Source: Rhynchopus sp. YZ270_cl-10 (lineage: Eukaryota; Euglenozoa; Diplonemea; Diplonemida; Diplonemidae). Taken from it: 64,000 bases of DNA. Positions within the stretch are counted from its first letter, which is position 1; each line of letters opens with the position of its first letter. Below are positions 30,448 through 42,189 of this stretch, one piece after another. Location: the NCBI GenBank assembly GCA_964035575.1, contig OZ037863.1:536001-600000 (forward strand), in the 5' to 3' direction. Under the pieces are notes generated by a model. That model had not been told where the DNA came from and did not search any database. It saw nothing but the letters and a program-made list of their open reading frames with translations. Both the position numbers and the translations under genes were made by a program.

Positions 30448-31560
30448 ATGAAATCGATTGACATGAATGACGTGGCACCATATAAAGGGCAGTTCATTGT
30501 AGGGACACAGCAGAATACAAAGGTGTATGTTAAGCAGAGCTGTCAGAGGATAACCTCGAAGAATAAGCCTGTGGTGAAGGATTTGATTCTGACACGGCTC
30601 TTCCTGATCCTCAACAACGAGGACAGCACGGCCAACCGTGTCATGCGTGTAAACGAGCTCGGTTGCATCTTCCTGCAACGTGACCAAGCCTCCCCAGAAA
30701 ACAGCACGGTGATAGTCCTCAAGATGGATTGTGAATGGGAACGTTCCCTAGGGCAAGAGCCCCTCTGGCGCCTCCGCATCCACAAACCCTTGCAGCAGGT
30801 GCTCGAAGAAATTGTGTGGAAGATATGGAGGATATGGAAAACATTTCATGGTATGCCAGAGGGCGCAACCTTGGGTCTTCCAGGAAGGCCTCGCGCTAAC
30901 TTTTTTGGGGGAAAAAAAAGTTCTGAACAATCTGTTTTGGGGCCAAAAAAAAAAAAAAAAAACACCCAACTTTTCTCTCGCACACCCGCAATTTTATTTT
31001 GACAATATTCCCGAAAAACTCAACACTTCTCACCCTCCCTCTCTCTCTCCCTCTCTCTTCTTCCAACACACCACAAAACAGGCCCCGACCGGAAGTTCAT
31101 TGTACAGGAATTAAAACGCCCCGGGGTTGCTGCGGAGCTCGAACCGCAGTTCGGCACTTTCAAGAAGAACCCCACAAGCTACAAGGCCCCGAGCGAGAAG
31201 CTGGAACAGTGGAAGATCAACGGCCCGCCCCCAGTGTACAAACCACCACCCCCGATCAAGAGCGTCAGCCCACCACCTACCCCTGAGGCCCCGCCGAAGG
31301 AGGACCCTCCACCACTACCGCCGCCTCCACCACCCGTGGAGGAATACTCAGAGTCGGAGGAGGAGGTACACAAAACAAAACAACGTTCTTGTGCACATCT
31401 TTGTATGTGCTCAAGAACTTTGTTGTCAGACCCGTCTTGCCGCCACATCCTTGTAGGGAGTTGTGCTGTCTGTATACAACTTTGGGATACTCATGTTCAG
31501 GGCATGGCTCTAAGTGAGGAGAACTCGGCAAGAGCCCGAGTTGGCTTGCCGAGTTGGTAA
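30448..31560 (+). pseudogene. Truncated duplicate of the PH-like/proline-rich gene
   Basis: Exon 1 (30448-30850, donor GTATGC) and exon 2 (from 31082) match the full gene at 35890-37188 with about a dozen base changes in exon 1. Similarity stops at 31367, after SESEEE. The remaining frame to 31560 is unrelated and includes a CTCGGCAAG hairpin (31519-31552). The N-terminus is intact, so a shortened protein could still be made. Confidence 0.7.
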
Positions 31561-32415
31561 GTTAGCTCGGCAAACAGCCCAAAAATCACATTTTTAAAAA
31601 ATCAATTTTGGTTTTTTTTTTTCCCTTGGGAAATTTTCCGTGTACTTAGCGAAATTTTCAAAAAACTCAAAGGGCTACGGGCGGCTCCGCTTCGCTACGC
31701 TATCGCCCTGCGCCCTTTGGCGCCCAGCCACGAAAAATTTTCCCACGGAAAAAGTAACGCGCTCCGTACTTAAATCCGCAAAATTTCTGGCTTTATTTGC
31801 ATTTTTGGTGCCGCCACACGGTGGAGTCCACCCGGGGGGGGGGGGTTACTCTTTGGGGGAGACTTAAAGGGGGACTCAAAGAGTCCCCCTAGGCATACCT
31901 AGAAAGCGAAGGGATTTTTTTTTTGATTTTTTCCCCGGGTTTCATCGTTGGTGACGCTTTTAAACATCGGTATTTGCATTTCCGGAATCCGTCCGGCCAG
32001 ATAGAATATCACGTTTTCCGTTTTCTTTTCAGCTGATTTTCCTTTTCTAGTGCTTGTCGACCAGTGGTTGTATCTCGGTAACTGATCATTATTTGAATTC
32101 ACCACGACTCTTTGGTCCCTATACATGTTGGTTCTCGGACCTCGTACTTTTTAGGGCTACATGATTTATGTATTACTTGTATGTAGTTATGTATTTTCCA
32201 AGTGGATCCGACTACCCGATGTTTTACATCATTTTCTTTTACTTTTAATCCTACATTTTAGCGAAAAACACCCCCACCCTCCCCAATACAGAAATCTGTT
32301 TTTGTCCCCAGACTGCCCCCTGTTTTGGATACGGAGTGCCTTTTGTTTTAAATAAAAAGTAATTTATTGCTTTTATCTATTCAAAAAAAATATTTATTTA
32401 TCAAAAAACCCCCAG
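31561..32415. other. Spacer between the duplicated blocks
   Basis: No gene supported. It holds a GC-rich patch (31680-31760), a G-run with CCCCCTAGGCATACCT near 31883, and the segment 31969-32003 that recurs inverted inside the element at 12058-12493. Confidence 0.5.
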
Positions 32416-32641
32416 TAACTTAAAGCTGATCCCTGCTCTAATGATGTCTGTTGTGAAGGAAAATTGTATTTCAAGTCAACCTTTTCTTCTTCTGACACAC
32501 ACCACTTTGTGAGCGGAAAGCAGTGGGCTTGATTGTGTGTTGATTTCGCCGTGCTTTCACACTTCTCGTATTGCTCCAATAACCCCTTCCTCTCTCCCCT
32601 AGGCATACCTCGAAGGCGAATACGTATTCGCCTTCGGGGTA

Positions 32642-32805
32642 CACGACGTTGAAGTAAATTACTTTACTTGTGGTTTTACATGTCATTTTTTTTTACTTGC
32701 GTTTAAGCTGGATGCTTACGTTTTTACGTGTGCCACAAGTAAACTATTTTTACAAGTAAAATGACATGGAAAACCACAAGTAAAGTAATTTACTTCAACG
32801 TCGTG
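32642..32805. mobile_element. TIR element, short copy
   Basis: 164 bp, ends CACGACGTTGAAGTAAATTA / inverse, TA on both sides; counterpart of 29526-29973 without the insert and with the centre inverted. Confidence 0.8.
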
Positions 32806-33596
32806 TATGCGGCCTCCCTGGCCCTCCCCCCGCTTTCTCTTGTGTACGTTATGCATCCTGATTCCTATCTGACGCAGCAACGTGTTTAGCCTCGAATCCA
32901 TCTTGCTTAACAGCAACATTAAGGAAGCCACCACCCCTCTTTCTCCAACCCTCATTCTAACTTGACCTCATTTACAAAACCTTCCATCCGTTTTGTCCTT
33001 TTTTTTTCTCTTAGTAACCATAGCTTCAGTGTTTTTTCTAGGATTCGGGGTTTTTGGCTGACGGGGGGGCATAGGGCAAAAAAGTGCACATTTTTTTTTC
33101 TCGCGGTCGACCATGCAACAGGGGATTATTTTGGTTTTGTGGGTTTTCGTTTAAACTCGGCCGAGCCCGGGCGCACTTCGCACGCCCGGATCCCCACCCC
33201 AGCTCGGTTGTCCAACTGCGGAGTTCGGCACTTCGTTGATATTTGCACCAGTCAGTAACCCCAGTACATTTACAAAAGAAACTGCGTTTCTTTTATCGAA
33301 CAGATTTTATTCTCCGCCCCGTACCCAAAACGTAAACACCACTTCGAATCAAAAAAAATATTTTCTTTTCTTTTTTCTTCCACACGAGCTTGGTTTTTGT
33401 GTTTCATTAATTTTTATCAAAAAGCTTTCCCTCCCTCCACTCCCTGCTTTTTTCTTCATAAAGTTGTGCCTTATTGGCTTGATTGCTTGATTCGCTCTTT
33501 CTCTGTGCTGCTCGCGCATTGTCTGTTTTCCCTTGCGTTGCATGTTTTTTCATGTTTTTTCTCTCTGTTGCTACTGGCACACTGTTTGTTTCTTCC

Positions 33597-34046
33597 TGTT
33601 GCACGAAAGCGGATGAGCAAATACTGGGTAACCCTGCCTGAGCAGAGTTCTTGATGATCCCGGGTGATTCCAGGGTAGAGTTCTTGTGGCTTCTCGCATG
33701 GGTTGGTTCTGCTTGCGTAGAGATCTTGTTGATCCCGGGTGATAAAGAGACTGAGTGCCGTATGGGCTCGTCTTTCCAGGGTTAGAGTTCTCGATGCCAC
33801 TTGTAGATCCCGGGTGATAGGAGACTGAGCTCCAGGTGGGCTTGTCTCTCCAGGGGTAGAGCTCTGTGGTCTCTTGCATTACTGTGTATTTATGCTCGGA
33901 TGTTTTTTGTGTCTAATTGCTTATCTCTTTTCTTTCCTGTTACATGAATGCGGATGAGTGTATACTGGGTATCCCTGCTTGAGCAGAGTTCTTGATGATC
34001 CCGGGTGATTCCAGGGTTAGAGTTCTTGTGGCTTCTCGCATGGGTA
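33597..34046. repeat. Direct repeat pair, about 109 bp
   Basis: 33597-33705 and 33938-34046 match closely, including GAGCAGAGTTCTTGATGATC and GTGGCTTCTCGCATGGG. Degenerate GATCCCGGGTGAT units lie between them. Inside the 2.6-kb insertion. Confidence 0.75.
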
Positions 34047-34499
34047 TCTCTTCTGCTGCCTGAAGACACATGATTTTGTACCTGTAGTGCTTGACGTAAG
34101 ATTTACTGTTGATCTGGCCCGTCCTGGGAAATGATCTTGTGGTCGGTACTGAATGCTGAAATGCGTTGTCCTGTGTCTTTTTCTTACGATATTTTTGCCA
34201 CCTCGATGTGGCGTTTCTTATGAGGTTTCTCTGATCCCTCCCTTGGGAGCATGCATACATGCTTCTTTTTGCTCTGTCAGTACACAGCCAACCGGCGTGC
34301 TGCTCTTCTTACGTTTCTCTTGTCTTTGGTCATATATCAGTGGTATATGCAAACGTCTCAAATTTAAAACCCCTGTTGCCTGTGTTGTCATCTCTTCCTA
34401 GTTTCGACGCGAAACGTTTCCCCATGTATTGCACGGGAAACAATATATCAGCCATTCCATGAAAAACCGTATACAAAACCCCTGTTATTGGTAAAAATA

Positions 34500-35135
34500 C
34501 TATAGACAACTTCTACTCCACTAATCTTTTCGATTTTTTTTTTATTTGAAAGCGCCGAGCTCGGATATTCACACTAGCGCATTTTCGACAACAAAAAAAT
34601 ACTATATATTTCCGGAAACGATGTCGTCCGTGGCCACATAATTTTAACAGGGCCCCAGGTCCCCAAAAAAAATATTTTTTCTCTTTTTTTGGAAGATCGG
34701 GTGCGAAATCTTTCAATTCCGGGGTCGGACGATTTTTTTTGTGCATCTGTCGATGTCTATTATTTTTTGGGCAGTTCTTAGGCGGAAGGTCCCTACTAGG
34801 AAGTGCCTTATGGTGCCCCTTTTACAGAGGAATTCCTCTATATTTTAAGGCCACGCTTTCGTCAAAAAATAAATTGCCCAAGCACGCGTTTGAAAGATGC
34901 ATTGCAATATCTTGCAATTCCGGGGTCGTACGACCAACGGGTAGACGCAGAAGGCGACCAGGGTACTACCGTATACTAGCGGCGAACACCCCATTTTCCA
35001 AGGTAATTTACCCTGCTATTTATAGCTATAGTGCAAAATTACCCATGGTAAAAAAAGTAGACAACTTCTACTCCACTAATCTTCTCGATTTTTTTTTTAA
35101 TGAAAAGCGCCGAGCTCGGAAATTCAGACTAGCGG
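34500..35135. repeat. Direct repeat pair around GTAGACAACTTCTACTCC
   Basis: 34500-34575 and 35057-35135 share the block ending GCGCCGAGCTCGG..ATTCA. Each is followed later by a GGGGTCGGACGAT motif (34722, 35288). Inside the 2.6-kb insertion. Confidence 0.65.
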
Positions 35136-35889
35136 GGTTTTGGGGGGTTTTTGTGACTGCGAAATTGTTGAGATCACTGGGAGAGCCGGACCCCAAAGCT
35201 CTCCCACACATCCTCGGATGGGATTTTTTTTTATTTTTTTTTGAAAAAAATATTCTCAGATCCGGGGAGTCAAAATGAATCAAATGCGGGGTCGGACGAT
35301 AAAAAATTTGCATCTGGGTTCTCTGAGTGACTTTTTTTTGCAAAAGTATACGGAATTTCATGGAATGGCTGATATATGACAAACAGGTGCAGGGTGGTTC
35401 CGTGCATATCATAGAACCCGGCACCTTGTCTGTCTTCCAAAAACCAAAAACGTTGTGTGTGAAGTTTTGAAGGAAGGAAAAATAAAATGCGCGTTTTTTT
35501 TTTTTTTTTTTTAAATGTGCGCGTTTTCCGATTTTGGATTTTGGATTTTGGATTTTGGATTTTGGATTTGCGCGTTTTCGCGTTTTCGCGTTTTCGTTTT
35601 TCGAACGCGCGTTCGAAAGCTATAAGTAACAGTTTCAAAAAAGATTTTCCCACCATTTTTTCTGATAGACAATATTACCCATCCCAAACCCCCTCCCCAC
35701 ACTACAGGAAACAACCGGGGAAGGGTTGACGGTGTGTTGTGTATATTTCTTTTTCTCTCCTTAACCCCCAGCCGGAGGGGGGAGTACAAGGGGGTTCTTT
35801 CCCTCCCCCTCCTCCCCTCCCTTCCTCCCTCCTTTTCTTTTCTGCCTCCTCCATTCCTCCATTCCATTCCTCATTGATCCGACGTTACA

Positions 35890-37188
35890 ATGAAATCGAT
35901 TGACATGAATGACGTGGCACCATATAAAGGGCAGTTCATTGTAGGGACACAGCAGAATACAAAGGTGTATGTTAAGCAGAGCTGTCAGAGGATAACCTCG
36001 AAGAATAAGCCTGTAGTGAAGGATTTGATTCTGACACGGCTCTTCCTGATCCTCAACAACGAGGACAGCACGGCCAACCGTGTCATGCGTGTAAACGAGC
36101 TCGGCAGCATCTTCCTGCAACGTGACCAAGCCTCCCCAACAAACAGCACGGTGATAGTCCTCAAGATGGATCAAGAATGGGAACGTTCCCTAGGGCAAGA
36201 GCCCCTCTGGCGCCTCCGCATCCAAAAACCCTTTCAGCAGGTGCTCGAAGAAATTGTGTGGAAGATATGGAGGATATGGAAAATGTTTCATGGTATGCAA
36301 GAGGGCGCAACCCTTGGGTCTTCCAGGAAAGGGCTTCGCGCTAACTTTTTTTGGGGGAAAAAAAAGTTCTGAACAATGTGTTTCGGGGCCAAACACCCAA
36401 CTATTTTTTTTTCTCTCTCTCTCAAACCCGCGAATTTTATGACAATATTCCCGAAAACCCTAGAATATTCTCTCAACTCTCTCCCCCTCTCCCTCTCTCT
36501 TCTTCCAACACACCACAAAACAGGCCCCGACCGGAAGTTCATTGTACAGGAATTAGAACGCCCCGGGGTTGCTGCGGAGCTCGAACCGCAGTTCGGCTCT
36601 TTCAAGAAGAACCCCACAAGCTACAAGGCCCCGAGCGAGAAGCTGGAACAGTGGAAGATCAACGGCCCGCCCCCAGTGTACAAACCACCACCCCCGATCA
36701 AGAGCGTCAGCCCACCACCTACCCCTGAGGCCCCGCCGAAGGAGGACCCTCCACCACTACCGCCACCTCCACCACCCGTGGAGGAATACTCAGAGTCGGA
36801 GGAGGAGGTTGAGTCCGAATATGAAGAACCACAGTACATTCCTGTCATTGAGCATGTTCCTCCTGTGCCTGAGTACATCCCGCCTCCCCCGCAAGAACCG
36901 AGAATGTTGATGCCCGCTGATATGATAGACGCATTGCGCCAGCCTGCACCCATCGTACGCCGTAGAAAGAAGCATCCGAACCTCCCCGGTGCCCCTGCTG
37001 CCTCAAAGCCAGTCCAAAACGTCTTCCTCCACCTCTACATGCATCGTCCTGAGTACGGAGGGTACTCCAACATGGAGGTTGACAACCAGCTCCCCAGCTC
37101 CTCACCTCTCGCCTTCAACGCTCATCCCGCAATACGGCAGACAGCTCTTCCAGTAAGTGGCGATCGTATGTCATACGGTCGGTACTGA
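35890..37188 (+). CDS. Protein with PH-like N-terminus and proline-rich region, function unknown
   Basis: Exons 35890-36292 and 36524-37188 (donor GTATGC, phase 1), about 355 residues. The first about 135 residues look like one compact beta-rich domain ending in a long amphipathic helix (QVLEEIVWKIWRIWKMFHG), as in PH-like folds, but no family is certain. Next come YKPPPPIKSVSPPPTPEAPP and PPPLPPPPPP, typical ligands for SH3, WW or EVH1 domains, then an acidic stretch (ESEEEVESEYEE) and a basic RRRKKHP patch. An adaptor or actin-related role is possible but unproven. A GTAAGT at 37153 could be another donor, so the last residues are uncertain. The nearest upstream AG with a pyrimidine tract is about 120 bp away. 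A truncated twin is at 30448-31560. Confidence 0.75.
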
Positions 37189-38269
37189 ATATACAGAGTG
37201 GAGAGAGAGGGAATGCTGGGTCTTATTGTACTCTTTGATTGCTTTTTGAGGGAGAAGGTGATTGATGAAAAAAAGGGGGAGGGAAGTATTGGATGGAGGG
37301 TTTCCTCTTCAATGCAACGGAGTTAAAACTGTTTTCAAAAAAAAAAAAACTCCCCTGGAGAATTCTGTGTATTTTTTGGGTGGGCCCCAGGGAGGGGTTT
37401 GGGATTTTTTTTCCTCTTTTTTTGTAATTCCTCATATATAGACGGAACCATTCCTCAAAAAGGAAATAATGTATGTGTATCTGAAATCTATTGTGGTTGT
37501 GGTTCCTGTCTGATATTAGCCCCCTTCTGCTCATCATGGTTGAATACTAAGAGCGGGGGCGTGTTGATTGTTGTATTGTGCATTTCTGATGTATTTCTTT
37601 GAAGGGTAGCTCACAGTATGAGAACGCTTACCGTACCTCTCTAAAAAGGTTGAACCGGGAAAAAAAGTTTTTGAGAAATTTTTTTGGGCCGAATTAAGAT
37701 TCCCAGTACTAAGTAGTATACACTGTAGTGTACACTGTAGTGTACACTGTAGTACAGTCCAACATTTTTTTTATAGAAACGGTATCGTGTATTGTATTTT
37801 ATTTTATTTTTGAAAATATGACAAAATGGAGCTTGTGTTGTGCTCTTCATTTTGATATTTCCTTCCCAAAAAAAGCATATCCGTTTTCTGTCCCCTTCAT
37901 TTTTTGTTGTGTTTTGCTTCTCTTTTTTGTCAGACAAAAAAGAAAATAGGAGGAAAAAAGACAGCGCACACGAAAAATAAAGGATGCAGTACAATACGAC
38001 TGCATCTTGTTGTTAAAGTTTTCTAAAAAAAAAGACAAAAAAAAAAAAAAAAGAAAAAAACATAGATCCGCCATTCTTTTGGCACAATTGTGTGTATACG
38101 TGTACCCTTTTCTCATACAAGAAAAATGTGTGTGTGTGTGTCCTCCCTATGAAGAGCACCCATATTTTTTATTTTTATTTTTCCTGTTCTTTCTCTTTCA
38201 CTAGAAACCCTTTATCACATTTCTCAAAATTTAACAAAAAAAACAAAAAACAAAAAACAAAAAAACAAT

Positions 38270-38335
38270 AGTGGAGTTCATCTTCGGGTGTCTACACTAA
38301 AACAACCAAGTTTTCAAAAAACAAAAATGAAAAGA
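38270..38335 (+). repeat. Family-1 interspersed repeat, monomer a
   Basis: GTGGAGTTCATCTTCGGGTG, then TCTACACTAAAACAACCAAG and a TTTTC A-rich tail. Confidence 0.8.
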
Positions 38336-38395
38336 ATTGACCATATCCGATGATTCACCCATTCACTGTCTTTGCTCTTTTACTTTTCATTTGAT

Positions 38396-38530
38396 CAAAG
38401 AAAAGGGAAGCACATCCTCGGGTGTTTGTACACTGGTAGCCAGTGCGTGATCAACGATGTCACAAGACTAATTGACAGCGGAGCTTGCACAGGTGGCAAC
38501 TACACTATTCCTACAATTTTTTCACAAGAA
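38396..38530 (+). repeat. Family-1 interspersed repeat, longer copy (a-b)
   Basis: Starts GCACATCCTCGGGTG, continues through GACAGCGGAGCTTGCACAGG to GGCAACTACACTATTCC and a TTTTTTCAC A-rich end. It shows sequence of both monomers in one copy. Confidence 0.6.
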
Positions 38531-38685
38531 GAAAAAAAGCTTTCGATCACTTGCCTTCTTTTCTTTATACTGTGCGATATCGATTGTGATCAAGGCTAAA
38601 GGTGACTAAGCACGAGGGGCTTAGAGTCATCTATATACCAATAATTTTTTTCTTTCATTACCTTTTTTTGCATATCAGATGTAAA

Positions 38686-38795
38686 ACCACGAAATGGATG
38701 TAGGACTGCACGGGGTCCACCCCCGATACACCGGTCAGGTACACTGCCACGTGCGGGATGTTGTGTTTCAAGTCAACCCCCTTTTTTTTTTTGAC
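38686..38795 (+). repeat. Family-3 interspersed repeat
   Basis: ACCACGAAATGGATG, GGGGTCCACCCCCGATACA, GTACACTGCCACG, then TTTCAAGTCAACCCCC and a T-run. The longest copies here and at 43432-43530 define the family. Confidence 0.75.
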
Positions 38796-39109
38796 AGGGT
38801 ATGAATTATTACAACCTGCACACACCAACAAAATAAGGGTTTATTTTTGTTGATCCCTATACCCCTATACCTGCACATCCAGAACATCTAGAACAACACA
38901 TGGCAGTAATACCTTTAGTTCTTTATTCAAATACTCCTCCTTTTTTGGGCCAAGCTGTATCTCTTTTTTTTTTGCTCAAAAAAACACCTATTTTTTTAAA
39001 AAAAAGATGTGCACTTTGTGAACGCACATCCATCTTTTTCAAATCACTTCTTTTCCTCGAAAACTAACGAACAAAACCACCTCCGTCTCCACCCACACTA
39101 TATTTTTTT

Positions 39110-39155
39110 TTGTACACTGGTCACGAGAGGGCATTGTATTTCAAGTCAACTTTTT
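39110..39155 (+). repeat. Family-3 interspersed repeat, 3' part
   Basis: GTACACTGGTCACGAGAGGG, then TTGTATTTCAAGTCAAC and a T-run. Confidence 0.7.
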
Positions 39156-39646
39156 TCATTGCCTCGGAAAACCACTGTACCTTTTTTTTTAAAACTCCTG
39201 CTAACATTTTTGTTGATCCCTCTTCCTATGCTATCAATTTATTGAGTGCATATATGTTGAAATACTCCTGCTGTTCAAAAAACTTTTTCCAGGCAACTGT
39301 GATAATATATTACTGTACTTTTCACTCCCCCTCCCCCTCCCCCTCCCCCTCCCCTCCCCCTCCCCCCAGCTTATTACTCTTAACCTTCCTTCGCTCCCCC
39401 ATCACTCCCCTCGACACCTCTTCTCCTCCCAACCAGACTCCCCCCACCAAACAAAACACCCCCTCTCACATACACTCTTTTGTGGTTCATCTCTGGCCAC
39501 GTTGTGGGTCACCCACACACCCCACACCCCACCTCTACCCTCTAAAATCCCCCCCCCCCACAATTTTGTTTCTCTTTTCAGAGAAGCTCTGTCTGCGATT
39601 TTTTTCTTCCCCCCCTCCCCTTTTTTATTTCTGTCTCAATTGCAGA

Positions 39647-42163
39647 ATGGGTTGCGGGTCCAGCTCCACCGCAGCCGCTCCCGAAGAGAAGAACGCAAAA
39701 AGCTCCGAAAGATACAAAGAGAACAATGGAAAGACAGTGGTGGTCGCACAGGACGCTTCACCTAACAATACCCCATCCGCTTCAACCCAAGATTTGTTTG
39801 GTCTAGATACGAAAGACATCACAAAATACAAGAAACGCAAACTAGGTAAATCAAAAAGCAAAAAAGGCGATATCGACAGGGTTTTCAACATTGTATCACA
39901 TTGCGGGGAGTGTACTGGCCATTCTATGACGATGGCGATGGCATTATCCAAACGCACGCTACGCCTTCCTCTTTCTAATAGTGACGCTGAGCAACACACC
40001 ATACGCGAAGTGCTTGGTGGACACCAACGGGTTTGCCGTGAAAACAACAACAAAGTCCCCGACGTCGACACGACCTTTGCTGTAGACGCAGAATTGTTCC
40101 CTGGGTTCACCCTCTCCCTCACCCCAGCGGAGATCACCCAGGTTGTTGCTGCAAAGCCAACGGAGGGGGGGTATACCCCTCTCATGGGGACAACCAGTCT
40201 TGCAGAGTTGCTAGCGCCACGTCTGCAGAAGGCAACGTACCAAGGGGGAACGTTGCGGTACATTCAAGGCTTTTCTCGGCCGTTTGTTGCATTATCTTTG
40301 TCGGTCGATGAAAAATCGTTTGTCGGAACGCAAAGGGGCCGACAGCTTTCCCCAGGGGTGACCGAGGTTTTAGTAAACTACGCCACCCCAGCTGGAGGCG
40401 GGTCTGACAAGAGATCCTCTTCTTCTTCTGTACGGAGTGCGCTGCAGAGGCAGCGGATTGAAAACTATGAGAAGGCGATTCGGCATTTCGATGTACGCAC
40501 CGGACAGCTCATTGGGGTCTTCAAATCGAAAGAGACGTCTCCCCTGAAGGAGTTGGAGTACACCTGGAACGATGCTGACCCTGTTGTCATCGGAGGCTCT
40601 ACGGAATGCACTGTCTCTATATTCAATGCCTGCCGAAACCGTATTATTCGCACTGTCGAAGCTTCCTCTCAATTTGAAGAACTCATGATGCTTACGTGCC
40701 TTAAGCTCTCTGAAGATAACCGTCTTTTTGCAGTAGGAGGTTCCTGCGATAATCCAGATGGGCAACGTGAATTAGGTCTCATCAATGTTTACGAAGTGAC
40801 TGACAAATCAACGAATTTGGTACAAATACAAGGATTTGGCGGGCACAGCCGTTCGGTGTCGTGCTTATCGTTTCATCCAACAAACTCAAATATAATAGCA
40901 TCTGGGGATATCCGAGGTGATGTGTTGGTATGGCGTGCGAGAGAGGCAACATTGCTTCAGCAGATTACTGCATTGATGACTCCGGTGCGTGCAGTGGTGA
41001 TCAACAGGACAGGGTTGATGTATGCGGCAGATGATAGGTTCATCCGTTGTTGGGTGAATGCCGAGGCAATGACCAAAGCGGAGGTGACAAGCGATAACTT
41101 TGACCCACAAAAAGTATCAGATGATGCCAGCAGGGAAGGATGGTCGTGCGCCTTCGAGCCCCTCTGGCATAAACACAATGATACTCCTGCAGAGCGATCT
41201 CTCTTCAGCGACGATGCTGGCGAAGAAGCCAAGAAGGTAGCCAACTCCGGGCACGACAGCGATTCGCAAAGCGACGACGGCCGCTCCCGCAGCGTCAGCT
41301 CTGCATCCAGCTCCGAGGCACGCAAATCTCTTGCCTCAGTCATGCTCTCACCAGCACAGCCCACTAAGAGAAGGCTCAGAGGTCTCAACCTCGCCCACGG
41401 CGACGTCATGATTGTAATGTCCACAGGAAATGCAGTATGTTTCGTTACAAATATTATCAAAAACCCTCAAATCTTGAGGAATTTTTTTTTTGAGAAAGTG
41501 ACTAAAAATGGGAGATCTCTTACCAATTTTCTTTACCCTTCCAGCACACTCCGATGAACGGTAAGGCGTTTGCTATTTTTTTTAAACGTCTCTTTTTTGA
41601 TATTGCACAGTAGCAGCACTATACCAAAACAACAACAACAGGTTGAATTCATGAACGTCTTCACCGGCGAGGTGGTGGACTCAGTGCACTTCAGGTCCCC
41701 CGCTGTCTCCGTTGCTGTTGGCCGCTCTTTGATTCTCTTTAGTGACATGTGGGGTAACGTGTACTCGTACGATCTAGTGGGTGTATGTACAAAGGTGCAC
41801 TTCATGTACCCCCCCCTAAATCCCCTTGTTTAAGTATAATGTTATGCATGAATAAAGTGGCGAAGAGCACACCACGAACAAAATAACTGATTTATAAACG
41901 TTATTCCTCCGCAACACACACCCCGCCTAATATTTATTAGTTTCAGGTGGCTAAGCATGGCTTGGGTTGATAGTGGTGTACAGCGAATCTGTTCCTTTGT
42001 TGAAGTGTCTGAGACACAGTGAGGTTCATGATTGTCACCATTGTTTTGTTAGTATTTTGTCTGTTTTTGTAATGTATTGTAAACAAGCAGAACGGCAAAT
42101 ATCTGTAAAAAAAAAATCCCCTTTTTTATTACACAGAAAAACCAGATCCAGCCGTATGCCTAA
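39647..42163 (+). CDS. N-myristoylated WD40/beta-propeller protein
   Basis: About 651 residues; exons 39647-41434, 41642-41782 and 42137-42163 (donors GTATGT, GTATGT). It starts MGCGSS, a classic myristoylation plus palmitoylation signal, so the protein should sit on the cytosolic face of a membrane, as for many euglenozoan flagellar proteins. After a basic linker come WD40-type blades: TRYIQGFSR-like strands near 40255, a cluster at 40480-40830, then GGHSRSVSCLSFHPTNSNII..GDVLVWRA (about 40845-40940), the clearest WD repeat. A Ser-rich acidic insert (SDSQSDDGRSRSVSSASSSE) follows, then exon 2 supplies another blade (WGNVYSYDLVG). The last 8-codon exon is supported only by phase and an acceptor. 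The ATG lies one base after a TTGCAG acceptor, suiting spliced-leader addition. Specific function unknown. Confidence 0.8.
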
Positions 42164-42189
42164 TGGACCGAGAGCGAAGACAGATGTTC

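Larger units (their letters stand above)
29299..31367. repeat. Segmental duplication, copy 1
   Basis: About 2.07 kb that matches 32416-33018 plus 35625-36809 in the same orientation. The match starts near TAACTTAGAGCTGATCCCTG and stops abruptly inside the second exon of the duplicated gene. Differences are a few percent. It could be a real tandem duplication or two haplotypes joined by the assembler. Confidence 0.85.
33019..35624. mobile_element. 2.6-kb insertion in copy 2 of the duplication
   Basis: Flanked by AGTAAC (33013-33018 and 35625-35630). The undisturbed site is in copy 1 at 30178-30183. The ends share a short inverted repeat (CATAGCTTC / GAAAGCTATA). The interior has a GC-rich segment shared inverted with the hAT-like element (about 33147-33260), direct repeats near 33597/33938 and 34500/35057, and a TTTTGGA tandem at 35529-35567. 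No transposase, reverse transcriptase or other protein is recognisable. Confidence 0.7.
32416..36809. repeat. Segmental duplication, copy 2 (interrupted)
   Basis: 32416-33018 and 35625-36809 together match 29299-31367. The interruption is the 2.6-kb insertion at 33019-35624. Contains the intact gene copy. Confidence 0.85.
37189..39646. other. Non-genic region upstream of the WD40-type gene
   Basis: No gene supported. It has a three-copy 12-bp tandem (GTAGTGTACACT, about 37720-37755), family-1 repeats (38270-38335, 38396-38530), family-3 repeats (38686-38795, 39110-39155) and a CCCCTC tract (39325-39366). The reading frame of the next gene stays open back to 39110 but runs through repeats and simple sequence. 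Confidence 0.6.

Noticed and set aside
30448-31560. Calling the truncated duplicate a normal gene
   Set aside because: Its second exon leaves the homologous sequence abruptly and ends in unrelated codons; described as a partial copy instead.
35529-35567. TTTTGGA tandem as a telomere remnant
   Set aside because: Only five or six units, inside an inserted element, and not a known telomere unit of euglenozoans (TTAGGG).
39110-39646. N-terminal extension of the WD40-type protein
   Set aside because: It reads through a family-3 repeat and CCCCTC simple sequence; MGCGSS after a TTGCAG acceptor is a much better start.
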